DNA of 64,000 nt from Brevundimonas diminuta. Lineage in GTDB: Bacteria > Pseudomonadota > Alphaproteobacteria > Caulobacterales > Caulobacteraceae. The position numbers and the translations under genes were made by a program. The stretch is from the NCBI RefSeq assembly GCF_022654015.1, contig NZ_CP073063.1, forward strand, positions 1,736,001 to 1,800,000, written 5' to 3'. A model generated the notes under the pieces. That model was not told the origin of the DNA. It searched no databases and saw only the letters and a list, made by a program, of their open reading frames with translations. How positions within the stretch are numbered: the first letter of the stretch is position 1; every line of letters begins with the position of its first letter. Positions 18,455-27,775 of this stretch are shown one piece after another.

Positions 18455-19129
18455 ATGAAGAAAACAAATCTGGCCATTGCGCTACTGCTCGGGACGTCAG
18501 TGTTGGCCGCTTCTATGCCTGCATCGGCGCAGCTTGCGCAGATGCGCGGCATGTTGCCTGGTGGTGCGCGCACATCTGGGGCGGCGTCGGTCGATCCGGA
18601 CGCGTTTCTTGCGGAGACGATCGAAACCACAAAGTTCATGATGGTCGCAGCTTCGGTTTTGGCGAGTGCCGCGGACACGGATGCAGAGCGCGATGCTCGC
18701 CGGGCTGAAATCGCAGCCATTCAGGGTGCAAGCGACATCGGTGAACTCAATGCACAACGCGCTTCGTTTGCTGCCAACGCAGAGGCTGTCTCGCTCAACA
18801 TGGGTGATGCTCAGGCAGCGCAGGCGCAGTACGACTCTTTGACGCGTGACCAGCAACAGCAGATGCTATCTGCAGCCTACAACTTCGCGCTGGGCATGGC
18901 TCGCAACGTTCAGCTCGCCCAACAAGCACCGCAGCTCGTTAGCAGCATGCAATCCAATCCCATGCTCTTGCGTCGTGTCGGGAGCATTCGAACCGCTGGC
19001 GGATTGCTCACTCAACAAGCTCAACTCGCACGGTCTATGGCTGGACCGCTGAGAGCGTTGTTGAGCAGGGGCGGCGTCGAAGTGCCAGCTGATGCACATA
19101 CTGCAGAACCAAGACCGGTAGAGCTCTGA
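18455..19129 (+). CDS. Secreted alpha-helical protein
   Basis: 224 aa; GAGGGG is upstream of the ATG. The signal peptide MKKTNLAIALLLGTSVLAA is followed by SMPASAQ, with cleavage after ASA. The mature protein is almost all Ala- and Gln-rich helix (AQAQYDSLTRDQQQQML, QLAQQAPQLVSSM), suggesting a coiled bundle, with no catalytic motifs. It is the last gene of the four-gene envelope operon. Repeat copy 4 follows 163 bp later. Function unknown. Confidence 0.65.
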   Translation: MKKTNLAIALLLGTSVLAASMPASAQLAQMRGMLPGGARTSGAASVDPDAFLAETIETTKFMMVAASVLASAADTDAERDARRAEIAAIQGASDIGELNAQRASFAANAEAVSLNMGDAQAAQAQYDSLTRDQQQQMLSAAYNFALGMARNVQLAQQAPQLVSSMQSNPMLLRRVGSIRTAGGLLTQQAQLARSMAGPLRALLSRGGVEVPADAHTAEPRPVEL

Positions 19130-19292
19130 GTGCGGGCGAAAGCGACGGGACGAACACGTCCCGTCGCACCTCTAACGTTGGCCGAATTTAGTAAGATTTG
19201 GCATAGCGGCAGGTAGAGCGCTTGCTGCGCTAATCGCCGAACTTGGTCTGGATCAGCTATCTTGCACGACCCTGGCCCCGCGAGAGGGCCTT

Positions 19293-19320
19293 TCAGTGCA
19301 CATTCGGAAAATCGCACTGA
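19293..19320 (+). repeat. Module-boundary palindrome, copy 4
   Basis: Left arm TCAGTGCA, right arm CGCACTGA, spacer containing GGAAAA. It lies in a 363-bp gap between the envelope operon and the next UDG-like gene. Confidence 0.9.
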
Positions 19321-19492
19321 AGACGGAAATCCGTCCGAGCCTGTCAGCCCAACTGGGACGGCCAGGGTTGGCATAACGCCACCTTCCGACAGCGAGCAGA
19401 TCGACCTCGGAACAGATCATAAGCAAGCCGATGGGTGACCGCTACTGACGTATCTCTATGCGCAGTTGTCGAGGCTTAGTCAGGAGAAGACG

Positions 19493-20239
19493 TTGAACAG
19501 GATATCAGCTGCCGCCCTAGATTTTCGGCTTAGAGTCGAGGATGAAGCGCGTTTCCTCGAGACCTGTGAAGGGGGCGACCCTGGCACGCCTGAGCAGCCC
19601 TCAATCTGGGTGCTTGGGATAGAGCCGGGTTGGAGTTTGGCGGATGCGCTAGCTGACGAGCAGGGGGATCCCGAAAGGGAGGCCCAAATGAAGCAGTATG
19701 GCGTCGATCTTCAGATGCGGTGGAGATTTAACCGAGGGGTGTTCAAGCTGCTATCGGCGATCGAGGGATCGTCCGTGGAGGGCTATGTAGAGTTCGCTGA
19801 ACGCGCTCGGCCGTTCGAACGGGGATCGAAGGGCTATTTGAAAGCCAATTTGTTTCCGGAGCCCTTCAACAATGTGGGGGAGTGGGATGAGGCCGCCAGC
19901 GATGCCACGGGGTTCTCGGACAAGGCTGATTATCGGTCCTGGCTTCGAAAAGCCCGCTTTGCTGTGTTGCGCGGGTGGATAAAGCATTGTCGGCCGAAGC
20001 TAGTGATCGGGGCAGGTCTGACACATCTCCAGGACTTCTTGGATATTACAGGAACCTCAAAGTCGCCCCCGGCTCAGCGCTTTGAAGTAAACGGGCACGG
20101 CAAGCGGCTACATATTGGCATATCGGGAATCGTACCTGTCGCCACCGTCCCGCACTTCACCGGCGGGCCGCATGGATTGAACAGCGATGAATCTATTCGT
20201 GCGGCTGCCGACTACATTCGAGATGCTCTGCAGTTGTGA
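19493..20239 (+). CDS. Uracil-DNA glycosylase-superfamily-like protein (second copy type)
   Basis: 248 aa from a TTG at 19493, chosen because AGGAGA lies 6 bp upstream; an earlier in-frame TTG at 19466 has no good ribosome site. IWVLGIEPGW near residue 35 fits UDG motif 1, and the C-terminal VATVPHFTGGPHGLNSDE fits the position of motif 2 (HP/S loop). Between them, KLVIGAGLTHLQDF fits the strand before motif 2. It is unrelated in sequence to the 2136-2804 gene beyond these motifs. It is cytoplasmic. It shares a repeat-bounded module with two envelope proteins, an odd combination. Activity is unproven. Confidence 0.55.
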   Translation: MNRISAAALDFRLRVEDEARFLETCEGGDPGTPEQPSIWVLGIEPGWSLADALADEQGDPEREAQMKQYGVDLQMRWRFNRGVFKLLSAIEGSSVEGYVEFAERARPFERGSKGYLKANLFPEPFNNVGEWDEAASDATGFSDKADYRSWLRKARFAVLRGWIKHCRPKLVIGAGLTHLQDFLDITGTSKSPPAQRFEVNGHGKRLHIGISGIVPVATVPHFTGGPHGLNSDESIRAAADYIRDALQL

Positions 20240-20720
20240 CGCCTGCCATCTTAAACCCAAGCCGAGGCGGCCTCTGAGCCTTCGTGCGAACTGCCATCTA
20301 GTCGACTAACCAGGATGTATGGCGTCCCTTAGTCAGATCGTATCGACATAGCCTTTGCGACCTGCTGCACAGCCCGCCGTTGAACCTCGTCGTCACGCTT
20401 GCTCCACGCGCGCAGCACAGCGGCTGCTCACGAGCTTATCGGCGGCAGATCACTCGCCCGGTCGCTCGCTTGCTGACGTCTCCAGCACATCAGCGAATTG
20501 CGCTTGGCGGCATGCAGAGATGAGATTGCGACCCTGCTCGTCATTCTGATCTGTTGGACCGTCACTCCGATCCGCGCCTCGAGAGCAGAGTTATGCCCAC
20601 CATCTCGCGTTAGTCGCGGACGGCAGCACCGAGGCGGACATTGAAAATATCAAGCTCAGTCATAACGCTGGTTCGGATAACCCTGGCCAGGCTCAGCAAA
20701 CAACCCGTGTCGAAGGTTGG
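20240..20720. other. 481-bp gap without a recognisable gene
   Basis: Between two convergent genes. Short open readings here have no ribosome site, odd composition and no family resemblance. I see no tRNA, repeat copy or convincing terminator. It could be the decayed remnant of a former gene. Confidence 0.4.
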
Positions 20721-21521
20721 TTATGAAGGCCAGGGGAAGCGAGCGATCGCGCGGGCGACTGTGGCGCAATTGTCTGGAGACTGGCCGTTCTTCTGTTGCT
20801 GGGCGTGGTAGTGGCTCTGCTCCATAAGCATGGGAAGCAGGGTCACCTGCGCCTGTGATCCGCGGGGGGCGACGCGCTCCAACCAAGCCCCAACTTTAGC
20901 GGCAGGGGCGGAAGTATCGACGCCACAGGCTGCGCCGCGGCCAATAAGAACGGCATAGGTGCTGACTTTGTCGATATGGTCGTACATCGGGTCGCGAGCG
21001 GCTGAGTTGGCGTGGATCGGCGAGTAAGCTGCGTTTCCGTCTTGTGGAGCGTTTTCCCGTGCGATCGGCTGTCCGTCTCTCACCAGAGTAAGACCATCTG
21101 TGCAGCTTGCAGGCTCATTGGATAGGGTGTGTTCGATCGGGGCAGTTGACCAAACCACGATGGAGAACGAGTGGGCGCTGCCATCCCTCGAGATGGCTGT
21201 GCCGCAGTAGGTGGTCGCTTGGCTGCCAGAAATATCGACGGCTTCCGTCACCTCAAGCGGCATTCCGTTTCGCTTCGATAGAAACGCTTCGATCTGATGC
21301 TTTGTGTATGCGCTATCGGGAATGACGCCAGGAGGTGGCTCTTGGCCAATCTCAACAAGTTGGGGGTCCCGTACAATCTCACTGAGTTGGACCGTAACCT
21401 CGGGCGTCGGCGTGATCACCGGCGGGTGTTCGGCTGGTCTGGGCATAGCCATGACGGCGAATGCGCTCACGGCGAGAAACGTCCCGCCTCCGAAGATTGC
21501 TATCTCGCGCCACGCCGTCAT
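20721..21521 (-). CDS. Membrane-anchored periplasmic hypothetical protein
   Basis: 266 aa. Residues ~6-27 (IAIFGGGTFLAVSAFAVMAM) form a single N-terminal hydrophobic segment, either a signal anchor or an uncleaved signal. The following Pro-rich stretch leads to a soluble domain with four Cys, probably disulfide-bonded in the periplasm. No known family is recognisable. It is divergent from the lipoprotein gene at 21660 with a 138-bp gap holding both promoters. The two probably act together at the envelope. Confidence 0.6.
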   Translation of the reverse strand: MTAWREIAIFGGGTFLAVSAFAVMAMPRPAEHPPVITPTPEVTVQLSEIVRDPQLVEIGQEPPPGVIPDSAYTKHQIEAFLSKRNGMPLEVTEAVDISGSQATTYCGTAISRDGSAHSFSIVVWSTAPIEHTLSNEPASCTDGLTLVRDGQPIARENAPQDGNAAYSPIHANSAARDPMYDHIDKVSTYAVLIGRGAACGVDTSAPAAKVGAWLERVAPRGSQAQVTLLPMLMEQSHYHAQQQKNGQSPDNCATVARAIARFPWPS

Positions 21522-21659
21522 TTTCGTTCCTCACATGCTTTGAGTACATTGCAGGTTGTGGTCAGCCGACGAATATCCCGTCTACAAAGATGGTTAGAGC
21601 GCGGTGCATAGGACGCTGCTCGTCTAGCTCTACACAGTCATCCAGCCCAGGATCAGCTC

Positions 21660-22427
21660 ATGAAACCCATCCCCTTCATCGCGCTCGGTTGCCTTCTGCT
21701 GGTCAGCTGCGACCGATCGCCGAAACCAAAAGCGCCCGCGGACCCCGCTGGCGCTCAAGCTAGACCAGCAGCTGCTGCCGTCGCGCCAACGGCGGATCCG
21801 CTTACCTCTGATCAGCTCACTGCGCTCGCGTTCAGAACCGCGTGGGGCGGGCCGCCCCCGATTGAGCGTGAGGAAGGGACAGGTAACCAGACCGACACGC
21901 GGACCTATCGGTCCGGCAAGCTGATTGCGCTGGAGGCCGGCCGATACGCTCTCATCTCGGACGGGCAGGGTGGGGAGGGCCACGTCAATTCAGGCTCACT
22001 CTCCATCCACTATTTGCAGCGCACCGGAGACAGCTTCACGCGCATCGGCAGCTGGCCTGAGTTTCTTGTTTCGGGGACGTGGGGAGCCCCGCCGACGTGG
22101 AAGATAAGAACTGACCTGACGCCATCGCCGACTCTGGTCGCAGACGCTGGCGGCACCTGGCAGGGCTATACCTGCACCTGGGCACACGTGATTGAACTGA
22201 CCCCGGATAAGCCCGTCGTGCGGATCGATCAGATTCCGACCTCCTACAGCGACGGCGGCGCGCGTGAAGAGGGGGAGACCAAGAGCATGGAGGGGGTCTT
22301 GTTGCCCGGCCAGAAGGGCAAGTCGATGCGGGTTCGCTATACGGGCGACGTAGATGCGACGGTCGTCTACGCCAAGGTCGGCGAGAGCTATGACCCCGTC
22401 AATCTGCCCGAGCTGCTGACCTGCTGA
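21660..22427 (+). CDS. Predicted lipoprotein (255 aa)
   Basis: The N-terminus has a short hydrophobic segment with lipobox LLVSC, giving a lipid-anchored Cys at about residue 17. An Ala/Pro-rich linker follows, then a beta-rich domain with no motif I can name. Two Cys occur in the mature part (YTCTW and the C-terminal residue). Repeat copy 5 starts 17 bp after the stop. Function unknown. Confidence 0.65.
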   Translation: MKPIPFIALGCLLLVSCDRSPKPKAPADPAGAQARPAAAAVAPTADPLTSDQLTALAFRTAWGGPPPIEREEGTGNQTDTRTYRSGKLIALEAGRYALISDGQGGEGHVNSGSLSIHYLQRTGDSFTRIGSWPEFLVSGTWGAPPTWKIRTDLTPSPTLVADAGGTWQGYTCTWAHVIELTPDKPVVRIDQIPTSYSDGGAREEGETKSMEGVLLPGQKGKSMRVRYTGDVDATVVYAKVGESYDPVNLPELLTC

Positions 22428-22444
22428 ACTGCCAAAATGCTGTC

Positions 22445-22472
22445 TCAGGGTAGATGTGGAGAAGTGCACTGA
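22445..22472 (+). repeat. Module-boundary palindrome, copy 5
   Basis: TCAGGGTA left arm, GTGCACTGA right side followed by GCG; spacer GGAGAA. It sits 17 bp after the lipoprotein stop and 56 bp before the stop of a minus-strand gene. Confidence 0.85.
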
Positions 22473-22527
22473 GCGTGTGGGGAAGTGACGCTCGGCGGTC
22501 GATCATCGGCGCTCCGCAGCACCCCTG

Positions 22528-23349
22528 TCAGTCCCGCCTTATCAATCGGGGAACGTCGTATCGTCTGCCGTCGAAGGGTAGGCGGATCGTACGGGGCGGC
22601 TCGGGCCGATCCGTGGTTTCGCATTCCCCGTTCTTTCCCTCTTTGGAGATGCTGCGGGTCGTGCGCTCAAGAACCGAAATGTCTTGCCCGTGCGGGCCGG
22701 GAACCATTCGTAGAATTCGCTCTGTCGCGTCGGTGTTTCCGACGCAGGACAAATTCCATTCCCCAACACGACGATAGACAACCAGATTCTCAAGGACGGG
22801 CGAGATTGCACCCTTGCGCACTTCATAGAGGGACAGTGTCGTCTCAGAAAAAGGATTGGGGCGCGAACTCCCCGCCCAGTCACGTTTGACGCCGAAAGCC
22901 AGTCGATCCGGGCCGAGGCGGTAAGGGGCGGTGTCAAACGAAACGGCAGAGAGCCGAATGGCGTCGTCATTCATGGCATGGGGAAGACGAAGCCGTTGGC
23001 GGGGCGTCCCCGTGGCTTCGTCGACAATGAGCACATCCAGATCGCCCGACGTTCCATCCACGCGCACCTCGGCGATCAGCGGAACGGCGACCAGCACCAG
23101 CCCTGGCGGACCCCGCCAGCGTCGGCAGACCATGGCGTGAGGGTCGATCGATGACGGAGAGGGAAGGGTGAGGGTGCGATTACCTGTCCGTAGGCTACGC
23201 TCGCCTTCCACCACAGCGCCCGGATAGGCTTGACGCACAAGCTGGACGACGTCCCCGCACTCCTGATCCTGCGCGCTGGCTAGAGTGGGTGCGCACAATG
23301 CCAGCGTGAGAGCTAGCCCAGGGAGGATCGATTGATTGTGCGTTTTCAT
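22528..23349 (-). CDS. Secreted hypothetical protein (273 aa)
   Basis: I start at the ATG at 23349, where AGGAGATTGGG gives a strong ribosome site and a signal peptide follows (LALTLALCAPTLASAQ). The mature protein has Cys in ECGDVV, VCRRW, LSCVG and ECETTD, suggesting two disulfides. The remainder is beta-rich and unrecognised. It lies in the same repeat-bounded stretch as the ter cluster but points away from it, with a 671-bp gap between. Confidence 0.6.
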   Translation of the reverse strand: MKTHNQSILPGLALTLALCAPTLASAQDQECGDVVQLVRQAYPGAVVEGERSLRTGNRTLTLPSPSSIDPHAMVCRRWRGPPGLVLVAVPLIAEVRVDGTSGDLDVLIVDEATGTPRQRLRLPHAMNDDAIRLSAVSFDTAPYRLGPDRLAFGVKRDWAGSSRPNPFSETTLSLYEVRKGAISPVLENLVVYRRVGEWNLSCVGNTDATERILRMVPGPHGQDISVLERTTRSISKEGKNGECETTDRPEPPRTIRLPFDGRRYDVPRLIRRD

Positions 23350-24020
23350 CCCAATCTCCTTCCGACGCTGGCGGCTTGATTGTCCGCTTTTGAGCTCGTT
23401 GAGACGATCGCGAGCACGCTCGGCAAACCCCGAAACGCCGGTGAACCCCTGCGGCGTCGGAACTAGCAAACCGTTGTTTTGTGCGCGGCAGAGACTCACG
23501 GACGCGACCTCATTTAGGCCTTCTGATCTGTATGACCCAGCGGATGACAAGATCAAAATGCCATGAAGGGTTAAGGCGCCCAAGGCTTTGTCTGACTTAT
23601 AGCGGACGTTCTAAGCGTCCGCCGTGGCAGCGGACCAGCACAATCGATGCTGTCGCTGAGTAGCTGCACTTTATGCTCGCTTGTGGGGATAGAGAGCGCG
23701 GCGAGCCACAGCCACCAGCTCGAAACCGCGACATGAACGACCGGCACCTCCGGCCTCGAGCCGCGGGGATCTCGATCTGGAAAACGCAAGCAGTACGTTC
23801 GTGCATAGGCCAAGCGCGCCTGACTGCGGAGATACCAAAATCGCTCCGGTAGGGGTCGTAGGTCGAATCGGCTGCACGTTTCGGTTGCCGTTGTAAATGG
23901 TGCAGATTTTATTTTTTTCAATCCGTGGATGAAATTTAGGGGTGATTATCGGAGACGTTCCCGGCTAGGTTCAAGACAGGCAGCTTGAGCGTGTGTGCGG
24001 CTCATAGCGGGGGAACGGGA
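23350..24020. promoter_or_regulatory. 671-bp gap upstream of the ter cluster
   Basis: No gene with ribosome site or family resemblance is visible. It contains a perfect small palindrome at 23602-23622. An AT-rich stretch near 23895-23945 (TTTTATTTTTTTCAATCC) is a plausible promoter region for the ter operon. Confidence 0.4.
23602..23622. repeat. Small palindrome GCGGACG-N7-CGTCCGC
   Basis: A 7-bp perfect stem with a 7-nt loop. It resembles the palindrome at 43528-43551 (both built on GCGGAC/GTCCGC and preceded by a TGACT-like stretch), so the two may belong to one dispersed repeat family. Confidence 0.4.
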
Positions 24021-24596
24021 ATGGTTAGCCTTACCAAGGGGCAAACGGTCAATTTAACCAAGAACGGGGGCGCAGGACTCAATCGAGTCGTCATGGGCTT
24101 GGGTTGGGACGTGGCCATGAAGAAAGGTCTCTTCGGAACCCGGCCGGGTCCGCCAGTCGATCTGGACGCATCCTGTGCGATGTTTGACCGTCAGGGCGAG
24201 CTGATCGACACCATCTGGTTCGGCCAGCTCAAAAGCCGCGACGGCAGCGTGGTCCACACCGGCGACAACCGCACCGGCGACGGCGATGGTGACGACGAAC
24301 AGATCCTAGTTGACCTGAATCAGCTGCCCGCGTCGGTCTCGACCCTAGTTTTCACGGTGAACAGCTTCACGGGCATCACTTTCGAAAAGATCGAGAACGC
24401 CACCTGCCGGATCGTGGATCAGGATAATAATGAGGAACTGGCGCGCTACGAGCTGTCCGGCAGCGGGGGCCATACAGCTCAGATCATGGCCAAGATCAGC
24501 CGCGCCAGCGGTGCGTGGCAGATGACGGCAATCGGCGAGCGCACCAGCGGTCGTACGATGCATGACCTGATGCCTGCCATCAGAGCGCGGCTCTAG
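24021..24596 (+). CDS. TerD-family protein (TerX/TerZ type)
   Basis: 191 aa from the ATG at 24021 (GGGGGAACGGGA upstream). The N-terminus MVSLTKGQTVNLTK and the acidic GDNRTGDGDGDDEQ loop are the TerD calcium-binding signature; DLDASC is the variant of the DLDAS motif. TerD-domain proteins form cytoplasmic, Ca2+-binding complexes linked to tellurite, phage and other stress resistance. It is the first gene of a ten-gene rightward cluster. It differs from the canonical TerD at 27123 in lacking the usual FYNN after the second strand, having IWFGQ instead. Confidence 0.9.
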   Translation: MVSLTKGQTVNLTKNGGAGLNRVVMGLGWDVAMKKGLFGTRPGPPVDLDASCAMFDRQGELIDTIWFGQLKSRDGSVVHTGDNRTGDGDGDDEQILVDLNQLPASVSTLVFTVNSFTGITFEKIENATCRIVDQDNNEELARYELSGSGGHTAQIMAKISRASGAWQMTAIGERTSGRTMHDLMPAIRARL

Positions 24597-24685
24597 GGGC
24601 GCGGGCGCCTGACCGAATGAAGCAGTGACGCGCGGCCCACGGGAGGCCTTTTCGTCGTGCCCCAGACAATATCGATCGGATTGTA

Positions 24686-25903
24686 ATGACTGAACTCACA
24701 CAGGGCGCGAACGTCGCTCTCAACGCTGCGCAGGTCAGCGTTTCCATGACATGGCCTACGGGCGCCGGCTCTCTCGATGGATCAGCATACCTGCTGACGG
24801 CGTCGGGCAAGGTCCGCATGGACTCCGATATGGTGTTCTACAACCAGCCTTCCGGCGCAGACGGGGCAGTGACGGTTGCATCTCACAACGCGGGCCACAT
24901 CACCTTCGGCGTCGACTTCTCGAAGATGCCGGCCGTGATTGAGCGCATCGTCTTTTGTCTTACGGTTGACGCCGGCCAAGCCGCCAAGACCATGTCCGCC
25001 TTCACTGGCGCTGGTCTGAGCGCTTCGGCTGTGAACGGCGTCGTGCTGGGGGCTTTCAGGCCCGAGCTGGGTTCAGCGACGGAAGCGGCGATGATGATGG
25101 CCGAACTCTATCTCCGCAACGGTCAATGGAAGCTGCGCGCCGTTGGCCAGGGCTTCAATGGCGGGCTGGCCCCGCTCGCGCGCTCTTTCGGGATCGACGT
25201 GTCGGACGCAGAGGCGGCACCCCCGCCGCAGCCCAACCCAGCACCGAGCCTTAGCCCCTCTCCTGCGCCGCCAGTAACACCCCCGTCGGCGCCGATTAAC
25301 CTGTCCAAGATCACGCTGGACAAGGCCAAGCCAACGATCAGCCTCCAGAAGACGGGAGAGACGTTTGGCGAACTGTCGATCAATCTCAACTGGTCGGCGG
25401 CGAAACAGGGGGGCGGAGGCCTTTTTGGCGGCCGTCCGAAATCCATCGATCTAGACCTTGGCTGTCTCTACGAGCTGCAGGACGGGTTCAAGGGGATAGT
25501 CCAGGCGCTAGGGGACACCTTTGGCGACTTAAACAACGAACCATACATCGCCCTGTCGGGCGACGACCGAACGGGTGCTGTCTCGGCCGGCGAGACGCTG
25601 CGGGTGAACGGGCGTAAATGGTCCGAAATCAAACGCATCGCCCTGTTCGCCTACATCTATGAGGGCGTGCCGAACTGGCAGGCGACGGACGGAGTGGTGA
25701 CCATCACTATGCCCGGCCAGCCTCCGATCGAGATCAGGATGACCGAAGGTCAGAATGGCCGCGGCTTCTGCGGTCTGGCCGTAATCGAAAACGCCGGCGG
25801 AACGATGAAGTTCACGCGTCTCATCGAGTACTTCAACGGGCACCAAGATTTCGATCGCCGCGTCGGCTGGGGCATGCGTTGGCAGGCCGGCTCCAAGAAT
25901 TAA
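24686..25903 (+). CDS. terA: TerA-like protein with two TerD-type domains
   Basis: 405 aa. Residues 1-170 are a divergent TerD-like domain (VFYNQPSGADGAV). A Pro-rich linker at ~175-210 joins a second TerD-like domain with DLDLGCLYELQDG and GDDRTGAVSAGE, the arrangement and length expected for TerA. It probably acts as scaffold in the Ter complex with TerD and TerC. There is no convincing ribosome site directly before the ATG, so the exact start is less sure. Confidence 0.85.
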   Translation: MTELTQGANVALNAAQVSVSMTWPTGAGSLDGSAYLLTASGKVRMDSDMVFYNQPSGADGAVTVASHNAGHITFGVDFSKMPAVIERIVFCLTVDAGQAAKTMSAFTGAGLSASAVNGVVLGAFRPELGSATEAAMMMAELYLRNGQWKLRAVGQGFNGGLAPLARSFGIDVSDAEAAPPPQPNPAPSLSPSPAPPVTPPSAPINLSKITLDKAKPTISLQKTGETFGELSINLNWSAAKQGGGGLFGGRPKSIDLDLGCLYELQDGFKGIVQALGDTFGDLNNEPYIALSGDDRTGAVSAGETLRVNGRKWSEIKRIALFAYIYEGVPNWQATDGVVTITMPGQPPIEIRMTEGQNGRGFCGLAVIENAGGTMKFTRLIEYFNGHQDFDRRVGWGMRWQAGSKN

Positions 25904-25949
25904 GCAAACTAGGGACGCGTTTTTCGCCTTCCCTCGGATCAGCAGACAC

Positions 25950-27035
25950 ATGCAACTAAAACAGTTCTACGGTTCGATCGCCTTCACGGTGGTCTGCCTC
26001 GCGCTCGGTGCACTCTACGGTTATTCGTCGGGCGGAACCGCCGCTGCAGCGCTCGCTGCCCTCTGGATCTGCGTTATCCTCGGCATTCTCGAGACCTCCC
26101 TGTCTTTCGACAATGCTGTCGTGAACGCTTCGGTGCTCAAGGATATGGACCCGAAATGGCAGCAGCGGTTCCTGACTTGGGGGATTATCATCGCCGTATT
26201 TGGCATGCGTGTCGTTTTCCCGATCGCGATCGTGGCGATCGCCGGCAAGCTGGGTCCGATCGAGGCGATTAGGTTGTCCCTCAGCGAACCTGAGCAGTAC
26301 GCTGCGATCGTCTCGGGCGCCCACACCGGAATCATGGGGTTCGGCGGCGCCTTCCTGATGCTGGTCGGTCTGAAGTTCTTCTTCGACTCAGACAAAGAGC
26401 ATCACTGGATCGCCATATTCGAGCGGCCCCTTCAAAAGTTTGCCGACCTGACGGCGATCGAGATCATGATCACGCTGGGCCTGCTCTACGGCGTCTCCAC
26501 GCAGCTGCCTGGGCCGGATGCCTACACCTTCCTCACCAGCGGCGTTTTTGGGATCGCGACCTATTTCGCAGTCGATTGGGTTGGCGATGCGCTGGACGCG
26601 CCGGACGAAACCGTAGCGGGTGTTCAACGCGCCGGACTGGGTGCCTTCCTCTATCTCGAGGTTCTGGACGCATCCTTCTCCTTCGACGGTGTCATCGGCG
26701 CGTTTGCCTTGAGCAACAACCTCATCATCATCGCGCTCGGTCTGGGCATCGGGGCCATGTTCGTCAGGTCGATGACCATCGCTTTGGTGAAGGGCGGAAC
26801 ACTTTCCGAGTTCCGGTATCTCGAGCATGGGGCGTTTTGGGCGATCCTGGCGCTTGCGCTGATCATGATGTCGTCCGTGATCGTTCACATCCCTGAGACC
26901 GTGACCGGCCTAATCGGTGCCGTCCTGATCGGTTGGGCGCTGTGGTCCTCGATCCAGCACAATCGGAAATCTCCGCCGGACACCGCGGTGGAGACGCCGG
27001 TGGATACGACCGTGACATCGACGCCGCTGCGCTGA
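25950..27035 (+). CDS. TerC/DUF475-family integral membrane protein
   Basis: 361 aa with about eight membrane segments. ETSLSFDNAVVNASVL in the first third and EVLDASFSFDGVIGAFA in the last third are the paired acidic motifs of the TerC superfamily, closest to the DUF475 branch often found in ter operons. It is likely the membrane anchor or metal-related transporter of the Ter complex. The last ~25 residues form a polar Thr/Pro-rich tail. It lies 46 bp after terA. Confidence 0.85.
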   Translation: MQLKQFYGSIAFTVVCLALGALYGYSSGGTAAAALAALWICVILGILETSLSFDNAVVNASVLKDMDPKWQQRFLTWGIIIAVFGMRVVFPIAIVAIAGKLGPIEAIRLSLSEPEQYAAIVSGAHTGIMGFGGAFLMLVGLKFFFDSDKEHHWIAIFERPLQKFADLTAIEIMITLGLLYGVSTQLPGPDAYTFLTSGVFGIATYFAVDWVGDALDAPDETVAGVQRAGLGAFLYLEVLDASFSFDGVIGAFALSNNLIIIALGLGIGAMFVRSMTIALVKGGTLSEFRYLEHGAFWAILALALIMMSSVIVHIPETVTGLIGAVLIGWALWSSIQHNRKSPPDTAVETPVDTTVTSTPLR

Positions 27036-27122
27036 GGCCCCGGCGGCGACCAAATCTGCGCGCTGCTCCGCGGCCGCAGTTTCAACCGCCCCGCGAAGGG
27101 CATCTACAAGGAATAGTAAAAA

Positions 27123-27698
27123 ATGGCAGTTTCACTCTCGAAGGGCGGCAACGTTAGCCTTACCAAAGAAGCCCCGGGCCTGACCAACGTTACCGTCGGT
27201 CTTGGCTGGGATCCTCGGGTCACTGACGGTGCGGCCTTCGACTTGGACGCCAGCGTCTTCATGCTGGATTCTTCCGGCAAGGTCATCAGCGACGCGGGCT
27301 TCATCTTCTACAACAACAAGACTTCGGCCGACGGTTCGGTGGTCCACCAGGGCGACAACACCACGGGTGAGGGCGAAGGCGACGACGAACAGGTCAAGGT
27401 CAATCTCGGCTCGCTGCCTGCGAACGTCGACAAGCTGGTCTTTGCAGTGACGATCCACGATTTCGAATCGCGCAAGCAAAACTTCGGAATGGTCCAGAAG
27501 GCTTTCATCCGCGTGGTGAATGACGCCGACAACAAGGAGCTGGCGCGCTTCGACCTGTCGGAAGACGCCTCAACCGAGACCGCGATGGTCTTCGGTGAAA
27601 TCTATCGCAACGGCACTGAGTTTAAACTGAAGGCCATCGGGTCGGGCTTCGCAGGCGGCCTCGGTCCGCTCGCCAAAAGCTACGGCGTGTCGATCTAG
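27123..27698 (+). CDS. terD: Canonical TerD-family protein
   Basis: 191 aa; AAGGAA lies before the ATG. It is a textbook TerD/Ter[59 protein letters not shown] and a C-terminal [15 protein letters not shown]. The acidic loops bind Ca2+. The length matches the family (~190 aa). It is the third TerD-domain protein in the cluster. TerD and TerE cannot be told apart without alignment. Confidence 0.93.
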   Translation: MAVSLSKGGNVSLTKEAPGLTNVTVGLGWDPRVTDGAAFDLDASVFMLDSSGKVISDAGFIFYNNKTSADGSVVHQGDNTTGEGEGDDEQVKVNLGSLPANVDKLVFAVTIHDFESRKQNFGMVQKAFIRVVNDADNKELARFDLSEDASTETAMVFGEIYRNGTEFKLKAIGSGFAGGLGPLAKSYGVSI

Positions 27699-27775
27699 GC
27701 TGTGACATCCGACGGGGGCGGTCGTTGATCGACCCCCGACGGTATTGGGGCGGGGATTGCCCGCAGGAATAATCA

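Noticed and set aside
23571..23921. Possible minus-strand gene in the gap before the ter cluster
   Set aside because: Low-complexity composition, no ribosome site, and it contains the palindrome at 23602-23622.
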